A stretch of 64,000 nt of DNA from Terrisporobacter mayombei (GTDB lineage: Bacteria; Bacillota; Clostridia; Peptostreptococcales; Peptostreptococcaceae), in contig NZ_JAHZMP010000001.1 in NCBI RefSeq assembly GCF_020748465.1, positions 930,001 to 994,000 of the forward strand, read 5' to 3'. Under the pieces are notes generated by a model, which saw only the letters and a program-made list of their open reading frames with translations, was not told where the DNA came from and ran no database searches. Each line of letters begins with the position of its first letter. Positions within the stretch are counted from its first letter, which is position 1. The position numbers were made by a program, and so were the translations under genes. Positions 26,685-36,033 of this stretch are shown in pieces.

Positions 26685-27194
26685 ATGTTAAGTGAAAAAC
26701 TAGAAAAAAGTTTAAATGATCAAATAACTTTTGAATTCTATTCTTCATATTCTTATTTAGCAATGTCTGCTTTTTGTGAGTCTTCTGACTTAAGTGGATT
26801 TGCTAATTTTTTTAGAGTTCAAGCAAAAGAAGAATTAGATCATGCCATGAAATTATATGATTATGTATTCCAAAAAGGTGGTAAAGTAGTTCTTGAGGAA
26901 ATAGAACAACCTAAAAAAGAATACGATAACATGGTAGACGTATTTGAAATTGGTTTGGCTCATGAAAGAATGGTAACAAGTAGGATTTATGCTATTACTG
27001 ATATAGCTACTGAAGAGAGAGAACATGCTACTATGAGTTTCTTAAAATGGTTTATTGACGAACAAGTAGAAGAAGAAAATAACTTTAATTCTTTACTAAA
27101 AAAAGTTAAAAGATGTGAAAATAATCCAGCTGCTCTTTATATGCTTGATGATGAATTAGCAAATAGAACTTACGTAGCACCTGCTACAAATTAA
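26685..27194 (+). CDS. ftnA: Bacterial non-haem ferritin
   Basis: A 169-residue four-helix-bundle iron-storage protein. Ferroxidase-site residues can be seen: Glu17 in ITFEFYSSYSYLAM, EELDHAM (Glu50, His53), the central Glu94/His96 region (GLAHERM) and EQVEEE near 126. Length and the C-terminal LDDELANRTY tail are normal for FtnA. It stores ferric iron and limits Fenton chemistry. AGAGGTG precedes the ATG and a strong terminator follows, so it is a single-gene unit. Confidence 0.93.
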   Translation: MLSEKLEKSLNDQITFEFYSSYSYLAMSAFCESSDLSGFANFFRVQAKEELDHAMKLYDYVFQKGGKVVLEEIEQPKKEYDNMVDVFEIGLAHERMVTSRIYAITDIATEEREHATMSFLKWFIDEQVEEENNFNSLLKKVKRCENNPAALYMLDDELANRTYVAPATN

Positions 27195-27200
27195 TTTATA

Positions 27201-27240
27201 AAGTTACCTATAGTGGCAATCACTTTAGGTAACTTATTTT
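27201..27240 (+). terminator. Terminator after ferritin
   Basis: AAGTTACCTA pairs with TAGGTAACTT, with further internal pairing (AGTG/CACT), followed by a T-rich run. Confidence 0.85.
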
Positions 27241-27287
27241 TTTTAAAATGTTAATTAATATTTTATTTAAATAAAAAAAACTTTCCA

Positions 27288-27330
27288 AATTAGAATATAG
27301 TATTATAATAGTGTTAAATAAATTCTAATT
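27288..27330 (+). promoter_or_regulatory. Inverted repeat before the TetR gene
   Basis: AATTAGAAT and ATTCTAATT form 9-bp arms separated by 25 bp just upstream of the TetR-family ATG. The region between contains TATTATAATA, a probable -10 box. Possible autoregulatory site. Confidence 0.35.
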
Positions 27331-27346
27331 AAAAGGGAGTATTGAT

Positions 27347-28021
27347 ATGAATGAATTAAAAATGCAAACCATAAGTGATATGGAGAAAAATATATTAAAA
27401 GTATCTACGGAGCTATTTTTAAATCAAGGCTATGATAAAACAACTATTAGACAAATTGCTGAAGAATGTGGAATAGGAAGAGGTCATTTATATTATTACT
27501 TCAGAAAAAAGGAGGATATTTTAATTCATATCTTTAAACAAATCCTAAATAAAATTTATGATGATGTTATAGAAAGTAATGATGATAAAACAGAAGTATT
27601 GTTAAGCTATGCTATAATACAATGTGTTTACACCTATACTTTAGTTTTAAATGAAAAATTATTTAGAATTTATTTACAAGGTTCCAATATAGAAATTGTA
27701 AGAAGAGCTGCTCAAAATATTTTAATAGATTTGTGCAAGAAAAAAGCTGAAGATATGAATTACGATGTAAAAGAAAAGGATATATGTTTTAGTGTTACTA
27801 TCGGATATGCCGGTGAATGTGAATTATTAAAAAGATATTATCATGGTGAAGAGGACTTTGACATAGATTCAATTGTAAGAAGTATTATCTCTACTCGTTT
27901 ACTATTGCTTAATATTATAGATCATAAACAGGTAGATGAAATCGTTGATAAAGCGATGGTAGAAGCCAAAAAATTTGATTATCATGACATAATTGCAAAA
28001 TTCCACTATTTTAAATTTTAA
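27347..28021 (+). CDS. TetR-family transcriptional regulator
   Basis: 224 residues. The N-terminal HTH (about 15-62) is classical: KVSTELFLNQGYDKTTIRQI, AEECGIGRGHLYYYFRKKED. The C-terminal ligand domain is helical and not assignable. It precedes the MMPL exporter operon on the same strand, separated by a terminator and a promoter with two GC-rich repeats; it is the likely repressor of that operon. The ligand is unknown, but MMPL partners often handle lipids or hydrophobic drugs. Ribosome binding site AAAGGGAG. Confidence 0.87.
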   Translation: MNELKMQTISDMEKNILKVSTELFLNQGYDKTTIRQIAEECGIGRGHLYYYFRKKEDILIHIFKQILNKIYDDVIESNDDKTEVLLSYAIIQCVYTYTLVLNEKLFRIYLQGSNIEIVRRAAQNILIDLCKKKAEDMNYDVKEKDICFSVTIGYAGECELLKRYYHGEEDFDIDSIVRSIISTRLLLLNIIDHKQVDEIVDKAMVEAKKFDYHDIIAKFHYFKF

Positions 28022-28052
28022 GATGAACAATGTAAAGTTGTTCATCTTTTTT
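28021..28052 (+). terminator. Terminator after the TetR gene
   Basis: AGATGAACAA pairs with TTGTTCATCT around a 7-nt loop, followed by TTTTT. Confidence 0.88.
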
Positions 28053-28087
28053 AGTTTGATTTAATTGGTAAATTTTAACAAAAATAG

Positions 28088-28139
28088 TTGACATTGCATT
28101 GGCCACGCCCTATAATCTTGTTATGAATTTGGGCACGCC
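28088..28139 (+). promoter_or_regulatory. Consensus sigma-A promoter with paired GC-rich operator repeats
   Basis: A perfect TTGACA (28088-28093) and a perfect TATAAT (28111-28116) are separated by 17 bp. GGCCACGCC lies in the spacer against the -10 box, and GGGCACGCC starts 30 bp further on. The two nearly identical 9-mers are exceptional in AT-rich surroundings. They are the probable binding sites of the TetR protein. Confidence 0.8.
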
Positions 28140-28169
28140 TAAAAGTGCTAATATTTTGGAGGGGTAAAT

Positions 28170-30263
28170 ATGGAAAGAATTGCAAAAAAAATTGCAAATC
28201 ACAGTAAGTTAATCTTACTATTGGCAGTAATCTTATTAATTCCATCTGCATTTGGTTATTTTAACACAAATATTAACTATGATATCTTAAGTTATTTGCC
28301 AGACAATATTTCTACTACAAAAGCTGAAAAAATTTTAAAAGATGATTTTGGTTGTGGCACTCTATCCATGCTAATTGTAGAAAATATGGATGATAAAGAC
28401 GTTTCTAAAGTTAAGGACAAAATTGCTAAGGTTGATGGTGTATCTGATGTACTATGGGTAGATGATTTTATGGATTTATCAGTACCTAAAGAGATTTTGC
28501 CAAAGGATATGACTGATCTTCTATACAACGGGGATAAATCTACAATGATGATAATAAAAATGGAAAAAGGCACTGGGGATATAAAAACCCAAAATGCAGT
28601 ATCTTCCATAAGAAGCATCGCAGGAAAACAAGCTTTTTTAAGTGGAATGTGTGGAATTCTTAAGGATACTAAGGATTTAGCAGATAAAGAAGTTCCTTTG
28701 TATATACTAATCGGTGGTCTTTTAATTTTAATTATTTTAGGTCTTTCTTTAGAATCGACAGTTATACCAGTAATCTTTTTAACAAGTATTGCCATGGCTG
28801 TAATCTATAACTTTGGTTCAAACATTATCTTTGGAGAAATATCTTATATAACAAAGGCCTTAGCAGCCGTTCTACAACTAGGTGTTACTATGGATTATTC
28901 TATATTCTTATTCCATAGATATGAAGAGGAAAAACTAAAATTTCCAAACAATAAAAAAGATGCTATGGCACATGCAATTAAAAATACCTTTATATCTGTT
29001 ATTGGAGGATCCGTTACTACTTTTGCAGGATTCTTGGCTCTATGCACTATGGACCTAGGTATAGGAAGAGATATAGGTTTAGTTATGGCAAAAGGTGTTT
29101 TTTTAGGTGTTCTTTGCACCATTACTGTTCTACCTTCTTTCTTACTTGTGTTTGATAAACAAGTTGAAAAATATAAACATAGAACCGTAATGCCAAAGTT
29201 TAATAAAGTATCGAAAATTATAGTTAAAAATTATAAGAAATTAGCCATTTTATTTGTAATCATATTTATTCCATCTTATTTTGGATATAAAAATGCTAAT
29301 GTTTACTATAATTTAGATGAAAGTTTGCCAAGCAATTTTCCTTCAATTATTGCTACAAACAAAATGAAAACTGATTACAATATGGAAAGTACCAATTTTA
29401 TTTTAGTAAAAGATACTGTTGCTCCAAATGACTTAAGTAAAATGATTAAGGAAATTGAAAATTTAGATGGCATTACTTCAGTTATTGGTCTTGAAAAATA
29501 TATAGGCCCAAGAGTTGACCAAGGTTTCTTACCTGAAGATATTCTAAGCGAAGTAAAATCTAATGGTTATGAACAAATATTAGTCAATTCAAAATATAAA
29601 GCTGCTACTGATGAATGTAATGCTCAAATCGAGGAAATAAATAAAGTAGTTCACAAGTATGACAAAGAAGGGCTTGTAGGTGGTGAAGCACCTCTTACTT
29701 TAGATTTAATAAAAATAGCGGACTCAGACTTTACAAAAGTAAACTTCGCCTCTATTGTTGCTATATTCATTATTATTACTATATTATTTAAATCTGCTTC
29801 TCTTCCAGTAATACTAGTTTCTACTATACAGTGTGCTATATTCCTTAATTTAGGTCTTCCTTATTATACAGGAACTGTAGAACCATTTATAGCCTCTATT
29901 GTTCTTGGAACTATACAATTAGGAGCTACTATTGACTATGCTATTCTTCTTACATCTAGATTTAAAGAAGAAAGAAATGAAGGATATGAAAAATTTGAGG
30001 CTATGGAACGTTCAATAAAAAGCAGTTGTCCTTCTATTATAACTAGTGCTCTATCATTCTTTGGCGCTACTGTCGGTGTAGGATTAATTTCAAAACTTGA
30101 TATGATTAGTGCTCTTTGTACTCTAATGGCGAGAGGTGCCATAGTTAGTATGTTTATAATTATTTTTATACTTCCTGCAATACTATTATTATTTGAAGGA
30201 ATCGTTGTTAAAACTAGTAAAAATTTTATAACTGAAAAAGAATTATGTGAAGAAACTAATTAA
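28170..30263 (+). CDS. MMPL/RND-superfamily exporter
   Basis: 697 residues, within the range of Gram-positive MMPL (HAE3-like) pumps. It has an N-terminal helix (about 12-32), an extracytoplasmic loop, helices 2-6 (about 170-330), a second helix-loop-helix series (about 350-690) and twin RND signatures LGVTMDYSIFLFHRYEEE near 240 and LGATIDYAILLTSRFKEE near 578, each with the transmembrane aspartate. The proton-driven pump probably moves lipids or hydrophobic compounds. It is followed 17 nt later by a secreted repeat protein, its probable partner. Regulated by the upstream TetR site. Confidence 0.9.
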   Translation: MERIAKKIANHSKLILLLAVILLIPSAFGYFNTNINYDILSYLPDNISTTKAEKILKDDFGCGTLSMLIVENMDDKDVSKVKDKIAKVDGVSDVLWVDDFMDLSVPKEILPKDMTDLLYNGDKSTMMIIKMEKGTGDIKTQNAVSSIRSIAGKQAFLSGMCGILKDTKDLADKEVPLYILIGGLLILIILGLSLESTVIPVIFLTSIAMAVIYNFGSNIIFGEISYITKALAAVLQLGVTMDYSIFLFHRYEEEKLKFPNNKKDAMAHAIKNTFISVIGGSVTTFAGFLALCTMDLGIGRDIGLVMAKGVFLGVLCTITVLPSFLLVFDKQVEKYKHRTVMPKFNKVSKIIVKNYKKLAILFVIIFIPSYFGYKNANVYYNLDESLPSNFPSIIATNKMKTDYNMESTNFILVKDTVAPNDLSKMIKEIENLDGITSVIGLEKYIGPRVDQGFLPEDILSEVKSNGYEQILVNSKYKAATDECNAQIEEINKVVHKYDKEGLVGGEAPLTLDLIKIADSDFTKVNFASIVAIFIIITILFKSASLPVILVSTIQCAIFLNLGLPYYTGTVEPFIASIVLGTIQLGATIDYAILLTSRFKEERNEGYEKFEAMERSIKSSCPSIITSALSFFGATVGVGLISKLDMISALCTLMARGAIVSMFIIIFILPAILLLFEGIVVKTSKNFITEKELCEETN

Positions 30264-30280
30264 TAGGGGGGTTTATTAAA

Positions 30281-32830
30281 ATGAACAATAAAGAAATAAA
30301 AAATAAATCTGTTGCTCTTGCAACTGTAGTACTGATGCTTGGTAGTTCATCTTGTGTATTTGCTGATAACAATATAAGTAAAGATGAAACTGTATACTCC
30401 ATCTTAGATGAAAATGGTAATGTTAATAAAAATATAGTATCAGCTTGGATTAATAGTTCGTCTTCTCTTGGAACTATCCATGATGTAAGTTCTCTAAGCA
30501 ATATAAAGAATGTTAAAGGTGATGAAAAACCTGAAATTAGTGGAGATAAAGTAACTTGGAATGTTAACGGTGATGATTTATATTATCAAGGTGAAACTAG
30601 CAAGAATTTACCTATTAATGTGAATATCAAATATGAATTAAATGGTAAAGAAGTAAATCCTCAAGATATCCAAGGAAAAAGTGGTCAATTTAAAATTACT
30701 TTATCTTTAAAAAATAATGAAAGTCGCCAAGTAACTATAAATGGAAAAAACAGAACTATTTATGTTCCTTTTATAACAGCTTCAGAAATTGTTTTAAATA
30801 GGGATAATTTTAAAGATATAAAAACAAGCACTGGAACTTTACTAGATGAAGGAAGTAATTGTGCTATTACATTTGTATCTATACCAGGTTTCAAAGAATC
30901 TCTTGATTTAGATAGTAAGTTCTCTAGTTATCTTGATTTAAAAGATGAAGTTGTTATTGAAGGGAATACTACTTCTTTTAAAACTCCAAATATAATGATT
31001 GCTGCTACAAGCGATGTATCAAAATATCTAGAAGATATAGATGATGATACTAACTTTGGTGATTTAAAAGATTCTTTAGATAAATTGCAAGAAGGTGGTA
31101 AAAGTTTAGTAGATGGCGCTAAAGAAGTTAGTAATGGTGCAAATACTTTAGATACTAATTATAAAAAATTTAATAGTGGAGTTAAAACATTAGACAATGG
31201 TATAACTACCCTTAATAATGGTTCCTCTCAACTTGTAAGCAAATTACCTGAATTAAATAATGGAGCTCAAAGTTTATCTAGTGGTCTTAATACTTTAAGC
31301 TCTTCTTCTAAAGACTTAAGTAATGGTGCTAGCAAAGTTGATTCTGGTGCTTCTAATTTATCTAGCGGTCTTAGTACTTTAAATTCTTCTTCTAAAGATT
31401 TAAATAGTGGCGCTAAACAAGTTAACGATGGAACTTCATCCCTATCTAGTGGCCTTAGCACTTTAAATTCTTCTTCTAAAGACTTAAGTGACGGTGCTAA
31501 ACAAGTTAGTGATGGGGCTTCTAAATTAAATAGTAATTATTCTGATTTAGATAAAGGTATTAATTCTTCTTATAGTGGTGCTAGTGACTTAAAAAAAGGT
31601 GCTAAACAACTACAAGCTGGTGCTGACAATTTGGAAGAAGGACTAAGCAATGGTTCTAGTGGAGTAAATGACTTAATATCTTCTACAAATGTAATTAGAT
31701 CTCTTGCTTCGAAAATAGAAGATATTGCTTCGAAATTAAGTGCTGGAAGTAGTAGCAAAATCCAATCTAACCTTTCATCTATAGCTGCTAGAGCATCTGA
31801 AAATGGTGACGAAAAAACATTAGCTAATGTACAAGAAATTAGTGATTCACTTAGCAAACAATCTTCAAGTATTAGTAGCGCTGCCGATGGTTTGCATAGT
31901 ATTGCCAAGGGATTAAATGATTTAGCTGATAAACAAGAAAGTGGTCTAAAGTCTTTATCAAAAGGTATTGATTCTGCAATAGCTGGTGCTAAAAAACTTT
32001 CTTCTGGCTTAGGTGATCTTAATAGTGGATTATCTGATTTAAAAACTGGTTTAGGGGAAGTAAGCAAAGGTTCTAGCTCTATTTCTAGTGGACTAAAAAC
32101 CATAAGTGATGGTAGTTCAAATTTAGCAAGTGGTTCTTCTCGACTTGCTAAAGGTGCTTCTGATGCTTACTCTGGTAGCAAGGATTTAACTTCTGGTGCT
32201 TCTCAACTTGCTTCAGGTTCTTCTCAACTTGCTAAAGGTGCTTCTGATGCTTACTCTGGTAGCAAAGATTTAACTTTTGGTACTTCTCAGCTTGCTTCAG
32301 GCTCTTCTAAGCTTACTAAGGGTGCTTCTGATGCTTACTCTGGTAGTAAGACTTTAGCTAATGGTACTTCTTTATTAGAATCTAGTGGCAAAGCATTAGC
32401 TGGTGGTGTAAATACATTAAAAAATGGTTCATCTGAACTTGCTAGTAATTCTGACAAGATTTTAGCTGGAATAGGAACTTTATCTAGTGGTACTGACCAA
32501 CTATATTCAGGCGCTAAAAAGCTTCAAGATGAAGGTTTAAATAAACTTACTGAAGAAGGAAATACTTTAATAAGTTCTTTAGATGGAGCTATGGAAGTTA
32601 AAGACAAATTATTAGATGTTGCTGAAGGATATGATAATTTTGCTGGCATAAGTGATAGTATGGATGGTAGTGTGAAGTTTGTGATGAAAGTAAAAGCTGA
32701 AGACTCGCAGAAAGATTCCGATAAAAAAGAAGTTTCTGATACTAAAAATGATGATTCAAAAAAAGTAGATAATAGTAAAAGTTCTAGCAGTAATTTTATT
32801 GGCTGGATAAAGAGCAAGTTTAATAAATAG
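30281..32830 (+). CDS. Secreted repeat-rich partner of the MMPL exporter (YhgE/Pip-like repeats)
   Basis: 849 residues. A signal peptide (to about 28, SSSCVFADN) precedes a beta-type domain (about 60-230; KVTWNVNGDDLYYQGET, YVPFITAS). Residues about 255-760 are long helical heptad repeats with small residues (GA..L..G...L), the pattern seen in YhgE/Pip and in many proteins encoded beside Gram-positive MMPL pumps. The C-terminus has a Lys/Asp/Ser tail and an amphipathic end NFIGWIKSKFNK rather than a clear membrane helix. It may form an extracellular coiled-coil extension of the pump. Function is inferred from linkage. Confidence 0.75.
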   Translation: MNNKEIKNKSVALATVVLMLGSSSCVFADNNISKDETVYSILDENGNVNKNIVSAWINSSSSLGTIHDVSSLSNIKNVKGDEKPEISGDKVTWNVNGDDLYYQGETSKNLPINVNIKYELNGKEVNPQDIQGKSGQFKITLSLKNNESRQVTINGKNRTIYVPFITASEIVLNRDNFKDIKTSTGTLLDEGSNCAITFVSIPGFKESLDLDSKFSSYLDLKDEVVIEGNTTSFKTPNIMIAATSDVSKYLEDIDDDTNFGDLKDSLDKLQEGGKSLVDGAKEVSNGANTLDTNYKKFNSGVKTLDNGITTLNNGSSQLVSKLPELNNGAQSLSSGLNTLSSSSKDLSNGASKVDSGASNLSSGLSTLNSSSKDLNSGAKQVNDGTSSLSSGLSTLNSSSKDLSDGAKQVSDGASKLNSNYSDLDKGINSSYSGASDLKKGAKQLQAGADNLEEGLSNGSSGVNDLISSTNVIRSLASKIEDIASKLSAGSSSKIQSNLSSIAARASENGDEKTLANVQEISDSLSKQSSSISSAADGLHSIAKGLNDLADKQESGLKSLSKGIDSAIAGAKKLSSGLGDLNSGLSDLKTGLGEVSKGSSSISSGLKTISDGSSNLASGSSRLAKGASDAYSGSKDLTSGASQLASGSSQLAKGASDAYSGSKDLTFGTSQLASGSSKLTKGASDAYSGSKTLANGTSLLESSGKALAGGVNTLKNGSSELASNSDKILAGIGTLSSGTDQLYSGAKKLQDEGLNKLTEEGNTLISSLDGAMEVKDKLLDVAEGYDNFAGISDSMDGSVKFVMKVKAEDSQKDSDKKEVSDTKNDDSKKVDNSKSSSSNFIGWIKSKFNK
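31301..31535 (+). repeat. Tandem 84-bp repeats in the MMPL-partner gene (first cluster)
   Basis: About three copies of an 84-bp unit encode SSSKDL.SGA..V..GAS.L and SSGLSTLN. Copies differ mainly by synonymous or conservative changes. Confidence 0.75.
32123..32374 (+). repeat. Tandem 84-bp repeats in the MMPL-partner gene (second cluster)
   Basis: Three copies of an 84-bp unit encode LASGSS.L.KGASDAYSGSK followed by a variable eight-residue end. Near-identity suggests recent duplication or slippage and makes copy-number change likely. Confidence 0.8.
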
Positions 32831-32854
32831 ATATTACCATTTTACCTCTTTATG

Positions 32855-32893
32855 GGGAGCAAGGGAAAATAATTATAACCTTGCTCCCTTTTT
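32855..32893 (+). terminator. Terminator after the MMPL operon
   Basis: GGGAGCAAGG pairs with CCTTGCTCCC around a 14-nt AT-rich loop, followed by TTTTT. Confidence 0.9.
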
Positions 32894-32997
32894 AATTACA
32901 TACTTTTCTCTTGTTTGTGAAAAAATGTATGTAAAAGTATAATTTATATTATAATAAATCTATGCTTTACATAAAACTAAAATTGAGGGATGGTTAA

Positions 32998-33642
32998 ATG
33001 AATAAAGACATAATATTGAAAGAAACTAAATCATTTGTAAAAGATAAATTATATAAAGAAGGCTCTGGACATGATTGGTTTCATATAAAAAGAGTTTATA
33101 ATCTGGCTACTTATATTTGTGAAAAGGAAGGCGGAGATGAATTCATTATTAAAATGACTTCTCTACTTCACGATATTGACGATTGGAAATTTAGCAATAA
33201 TAATAATACAACAGAAAATTTTTTAAAATCTCTTCATGTGGATGAAGAATCTATTTCTAAAATAATAAATATAACCACTACCATGTCCTATAAAGGCGGT
33301 GTAGCAAATTCTGATCAAAACAGTCTAGAAGGAAAAATTGTTCAAGATGCTGATAGATTAGATGCTATGGGTGCAATAGGCATAGCAAGAGCTTTTACAT
33401 ATGGTGGCAGTAAAAATAGATTAATGTATGATCCCCATATTAAACCTAAAAATTTTCAAAACTTAGATGAAGTAAAAAATCTTGATAACCACACAATCAA
33501 TCATTTTTATGAAAAACTACTTAAACTTAAAGACTTAATAAATACAGATACTGCTAAACAAATTGCTGAAGAAAGACATAGATTCATGGAAATTTATTTA
33601 GATGAATTTTATTATGAATGGAATTTTAATAAAGAAAAATAA
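32998..33642 (+). CDS. HD-domain phosphohydrolase (YedJ-like)
   Basis: 214 residues. The HD metal site is present: SGHDWFHIKRVYNLA (His near 24 and 28), then LLHDIDDWKF near 58 and a later aspartate in QDADRLDAMGAIGIARAF near 120. This order (H...HD...D) is that of small YedJ/PJA-type hydrolases. Relatives act on nucleotides or other phosphate compounds; the substrate here is unknown. GAGGGATGG precedes the ATG. Flanked by terminators, it is monocistronic. Confidence 0.87.
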   Translation: MNKDIILKETKSFVKDKLYKEGSGHDWFHIKRVYNLATYICEKEGGDEFIIKMTSLLHDIDDWKFSNNNNTTENFLKSLHVDEESISKIINITTTMSYKGGVANSDQNSLEGKIVQDADRLDAMGAIGIARAFTYGGSKNRLMYDPHIKPKNFQNLDEVKNLDNHTINHFYEKLLKLKDLINTDTAKQIAEERHRFMEIYLDEFYYEWNFNKEK

Positions 33643-33648
33643 TCAATA

Positions 33649-33677
33649 AAAAGTCCTATAAATAATATAGGACTTTT
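33649..33677. terminator. Bidirectional terminator between convergent genes
   Basis: AAAAGTCCTATA pairs with TATAGGACTTTT around a 5-nt loop. It serves the HD gene and the convergent lipoprotein gene. Confidence 0.88.
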
Positions 33678-33680
33678 CTT

Positions 33681-34190
33681 TTAATAAAATGGTTTTACTT
33701 TTTCCATTCCTCTATTTTTCATTATTTTTACAGAGTCTGCCTTAATAACTAAGTTTCCATCTTGCTCTTCTAACTTACCTACAACTTTTATCCAATCATT
33801 TTCTTTTGGTAAATCTCCATCATAATCAAATTCTAATCCACACATAGTTTCAACCTCTTTATACTCTTCATCTTCATGTTCAGAGTCATCATCATGGTTA
33901 TGTTCTACTGTATCAGTTAATCTATAAACATATAAATGATTTTTATTATCTTTATTTTTTAATTTTGTAAACATACCTTCTAATTCTATGGTTTTGCCCA
34001 CATATTTGCTACTGTCTAAATAAATATCATTTATATAATCAACATATACATTTTCCATTATTTTAATTATTTCTTGAGAATCTTCATTTTTATGTGTTTC
34101 AGCACTTTCACTAGATACTTTTTTATTACATCCAGTCATAATAATTATTGTGCATAAACTAATTAGTATAATACCAAATACTTTCTTCAC
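33681..34190 (-). CDS. Lipoprotein with OB-like fold and His/Asp-rich insert
   Basis: 169 residues from a GTG start behind GGAGGTCAATAA. The lipobox IIMTGC lies near residue 21. Residues about 50-160 look like the TIGR03943/YcgQ-type OB-like domain: YVGKTIELEGMFTKL, GLEFDYDGDLPKENDWIKVV and GKLEEQDGNLVIKADSVKI. The acidic, histidine-containing insert VEHNHDDDSEHEDEEYKEVE (about 98-117) is suited to binding a metal ion such as zinc. No transporter is adjacent, so a metal role remains an inference. Confidence 0.65.
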   Translation of the reverse strand: MKKVFGIILISLCTIIIMTGCNKKVSSESAETHKNEDSQEIIKIMENVYVDYINDIYLDSSKYVGKTIELEGMFTKLKNKDNKNHLYVYRLTDTVEHNHDDDSEHEDEEYKEVETMCGLEFDYDGDLPKENDWIKVVGKLEEQDGNLVIKADSVKIMKNRGMEKVKPFY

Positions 34191-34257
34191 TTATTGACCT
34201 CCAAAATATGTATTAAATATTTTGTCTTATCTTATCATGAAGAAAAAAATGTGTCAA

Positions 34258-35169
34258 TTATTCTTCCTCAGTAGTAGCCGACTCTAATAAAAGTTTTTGC
34301 GACTTCATTTTATTACTATACATTTCACTAATAAAAGTAGATCCTAATATTAATATACCTCCAATAATTTGTAATAAACTCATACTTTCACTTAAAATTA
34401 TAGATGACATAATTATTGCAGAAATGGGGTCCACATATGAGTAAATAGCCACAGTCTGACTTTCTATTTTTTGAATAACAGTAAAATATAATAAATAAGC
34501 TATCCCTGTATGAACTACACCTACTACTAATAATATAATTATTGACTGGATAGAAATACCTGATAAACTTATTTTTTCTGTAAACATCACGTAAGGTAAC
34601 AGAAATATAGCTGCTACTGATAATTGTACTATGGCACTATCTCTCCCTGAGATATCCTTTAAAAATTTATTTAAAATTACCACACTTGCATAGAAACATG
34701 CGGCACTTAAACCATATAGTATTCCAACCATGTTATTTTCGCCCATACTACTTTTATCAATTCCAACAGTACAAAGCATTCCTATCATAGCTGCAACTAT
34801 ACAGGATACTTTTACTGAGTTTAATTTTTCTTTTAATAAAAAGGGTGATAAAAGCACTACTATTATTGGTGCTAAGTAATAACAAATTGTTGCTGTAGAA
34901 ATAGTTGTATAACGATATGCTTGAAATAAAAAAATCCAGTTAAAACCTAAACATACTCCACAACATATTAATACTAATAAGTTTGATTTTATCTTTTCCT
35001 TTGATAATTTTTCCTTTGATATCATACTGAAAATTATCAAGAAAATACTTCCTACAATAGCTCTTACCAATGCTATTTGGCTGGACGTAAAATTAATATA
35101 CCTAACAAATATACCAATACTCCCCCAAATTAACATGGCAATGATAAGGCCTAATTTATATTTTTTCAT
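34258..35169 (-). CDS. EamA/DMT-family transporter
   Basis: 303 residues with ten predicted hydrophobic helices in two EamA halves (about 5-140 and 150-285). Visible marks include MLIWGSIGIFVRYI, ICCGVCLGFNWIFLFQAYRY, and in the second half SYVDPISAIIMSSIILSES. These exporters move amino acids, nucleosides or other small metabolites; the substrate cannot be called. The gene begins 18 nt after the alpha/beta hydrolase gene, so the two are probably co-transcribed. Confidence 0.87.
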   Translation of the reverse strand: MKKYKLGLIIAMLIWGSIGIFVRYINFTSSQIALVRAIVGSIFLIIFSMISKEKLSKEKIKSNLLVLICCGVCLGFNWIFLFQAYRYTTISTATICYYLAPIIVVLLSPFLLKEKLNSVKVSCIVAAMIGMLCTVGIDKSSMGENNMVGILYGLSAACFYASVVILNKFLKDISGRDSAIVQLSVAAIFLLPYVMFTEKISLSGISIQSIIILLVVGVVHTGIAYLLYFTVIQKIESQTVAIYSYVDPISAIIMSSIILSESMSLLQIIGGILILGSTFISEMYSNKMKSQKLLLESATTEEE

Positions 35170-35187
35170 CTACTCTCTCCTTTTTAA

Positions 35188-36033
35188 TTATAAGTCTTTA
35201 TATATACTTTCAATATACTCTGCCACAACTTTAGATAGTAATATCCTTTTATTACTGTAAGAATGATCCGTACTCATAAAAATTTCCTTTACATTATTTT
35301 CATTATATTTATAGATTTCTTTCATTAAAGGTATGTGATGAAGTTTATTAGGTCCTACAATATCTCCTCTGGCTGCAATTATTAGAATATTTTCTTTTGA
35401 CAATTGCTCTGCTTTATTTGATAATTTCCAATCATCACCATTAATTATAGTTTCTCTAATTAATGCCATTGTATCTGTATCGTTTAATGGTAAAATAGCT
35501 GTAGAAAACATATTTATCCCATCTCTTAATTCCTCTTCATTTTCCTTCATTAAACATCCTTTTAAACCAAAGTCATATGGGCTAATTGAAACGGATGCTT
35601 TTATTCTTTTATCTGTACAATTAATTAAAGTAAGAAATCCACCCATACTATGGCCAACAAGAAAAATATTATTTCTATCTATGTCATAAGTTTTTATATT
35701 GTCTTCATTAGTTACAAAATCAATTGCTTTATTTACATCTTCAATACAATTTGAAAATGTAAACTTTCCTCTTACTCCCCAACACCCCCTATAATGAAAT
35801 GTAAGTACATTTAAACCACATCTTCTAAGGCTATGTGACAAATCATGATTATCTTCATATCCAGGAAATCCATGCAATAAAATCACAGTTGGATTCGGCC
35901 CCTTTTTACCTGGAGTTAGCATGATCCCAATTAATTTTTCTCCATGACTATTTATTTTAATATCATGCAAATCAGGAAAATATTCATCTCCCCATTCTAC
36001 CTCTGGATCCATAAAAATCATTTTACTATTCAT
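35188..36033 (-). CDS. Alpha/beta hydrolase
   Basis: 281 residues. Oxyanion strand VILLHGFPGYEDNHDLS near 50, nucleophile elbow VGHSMGGF near 126 (Ser128), an acid in the late strand region (IIAARGDIVGP) and a catalytic histidine in STDHSYSNKRI near 258. This is a complete Ser/Asp/His set of the serine aminopeptidase S33/dienelactone-hydrolase-like group. An esterase or peptidase role is possible. First gene of a two-gene unit with the EamA transporter. Ribosome binding site GAGGGAGAG. Confidence 0.87.
   Translation of the reverse strand: MNSKMIFMDPEVEWGDEYFPDLHDIKINSHGEKLIGIMLTPGKKGPNPTVILLHGFPGYEDNHDLSHSLRRCGLNVLTFHYRGCWGVRGKFTFSNCIEDVNKAIDFVTNEDNIKTYDIDRNNIFLVGHSMGGFLTLINCTDKRIKASVSISPYDFGLKGCLMKENEEELRDGINMFSTAILPLNDTDTMALIRETIINGDDWKLSNKAEQLSKENILIIAARGDIVGPNKLHHIPLMKEIYKYNENNVKEIFMSTDHSYSNKRILLSKVVAEYIESIYKDL

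Noticed and set aside
30281..32830. CRISPR-like or mobile repeat array
   Set aside because: The 84-bp repeats are in frame and encode helical units of a secreted protein.
30281..32830. Type VII secretion locus
   Set aside because: No WXG100 protein, EssC-type ATPase or YukD-like gene is present; the MMPL linkage explains the repeat protein.
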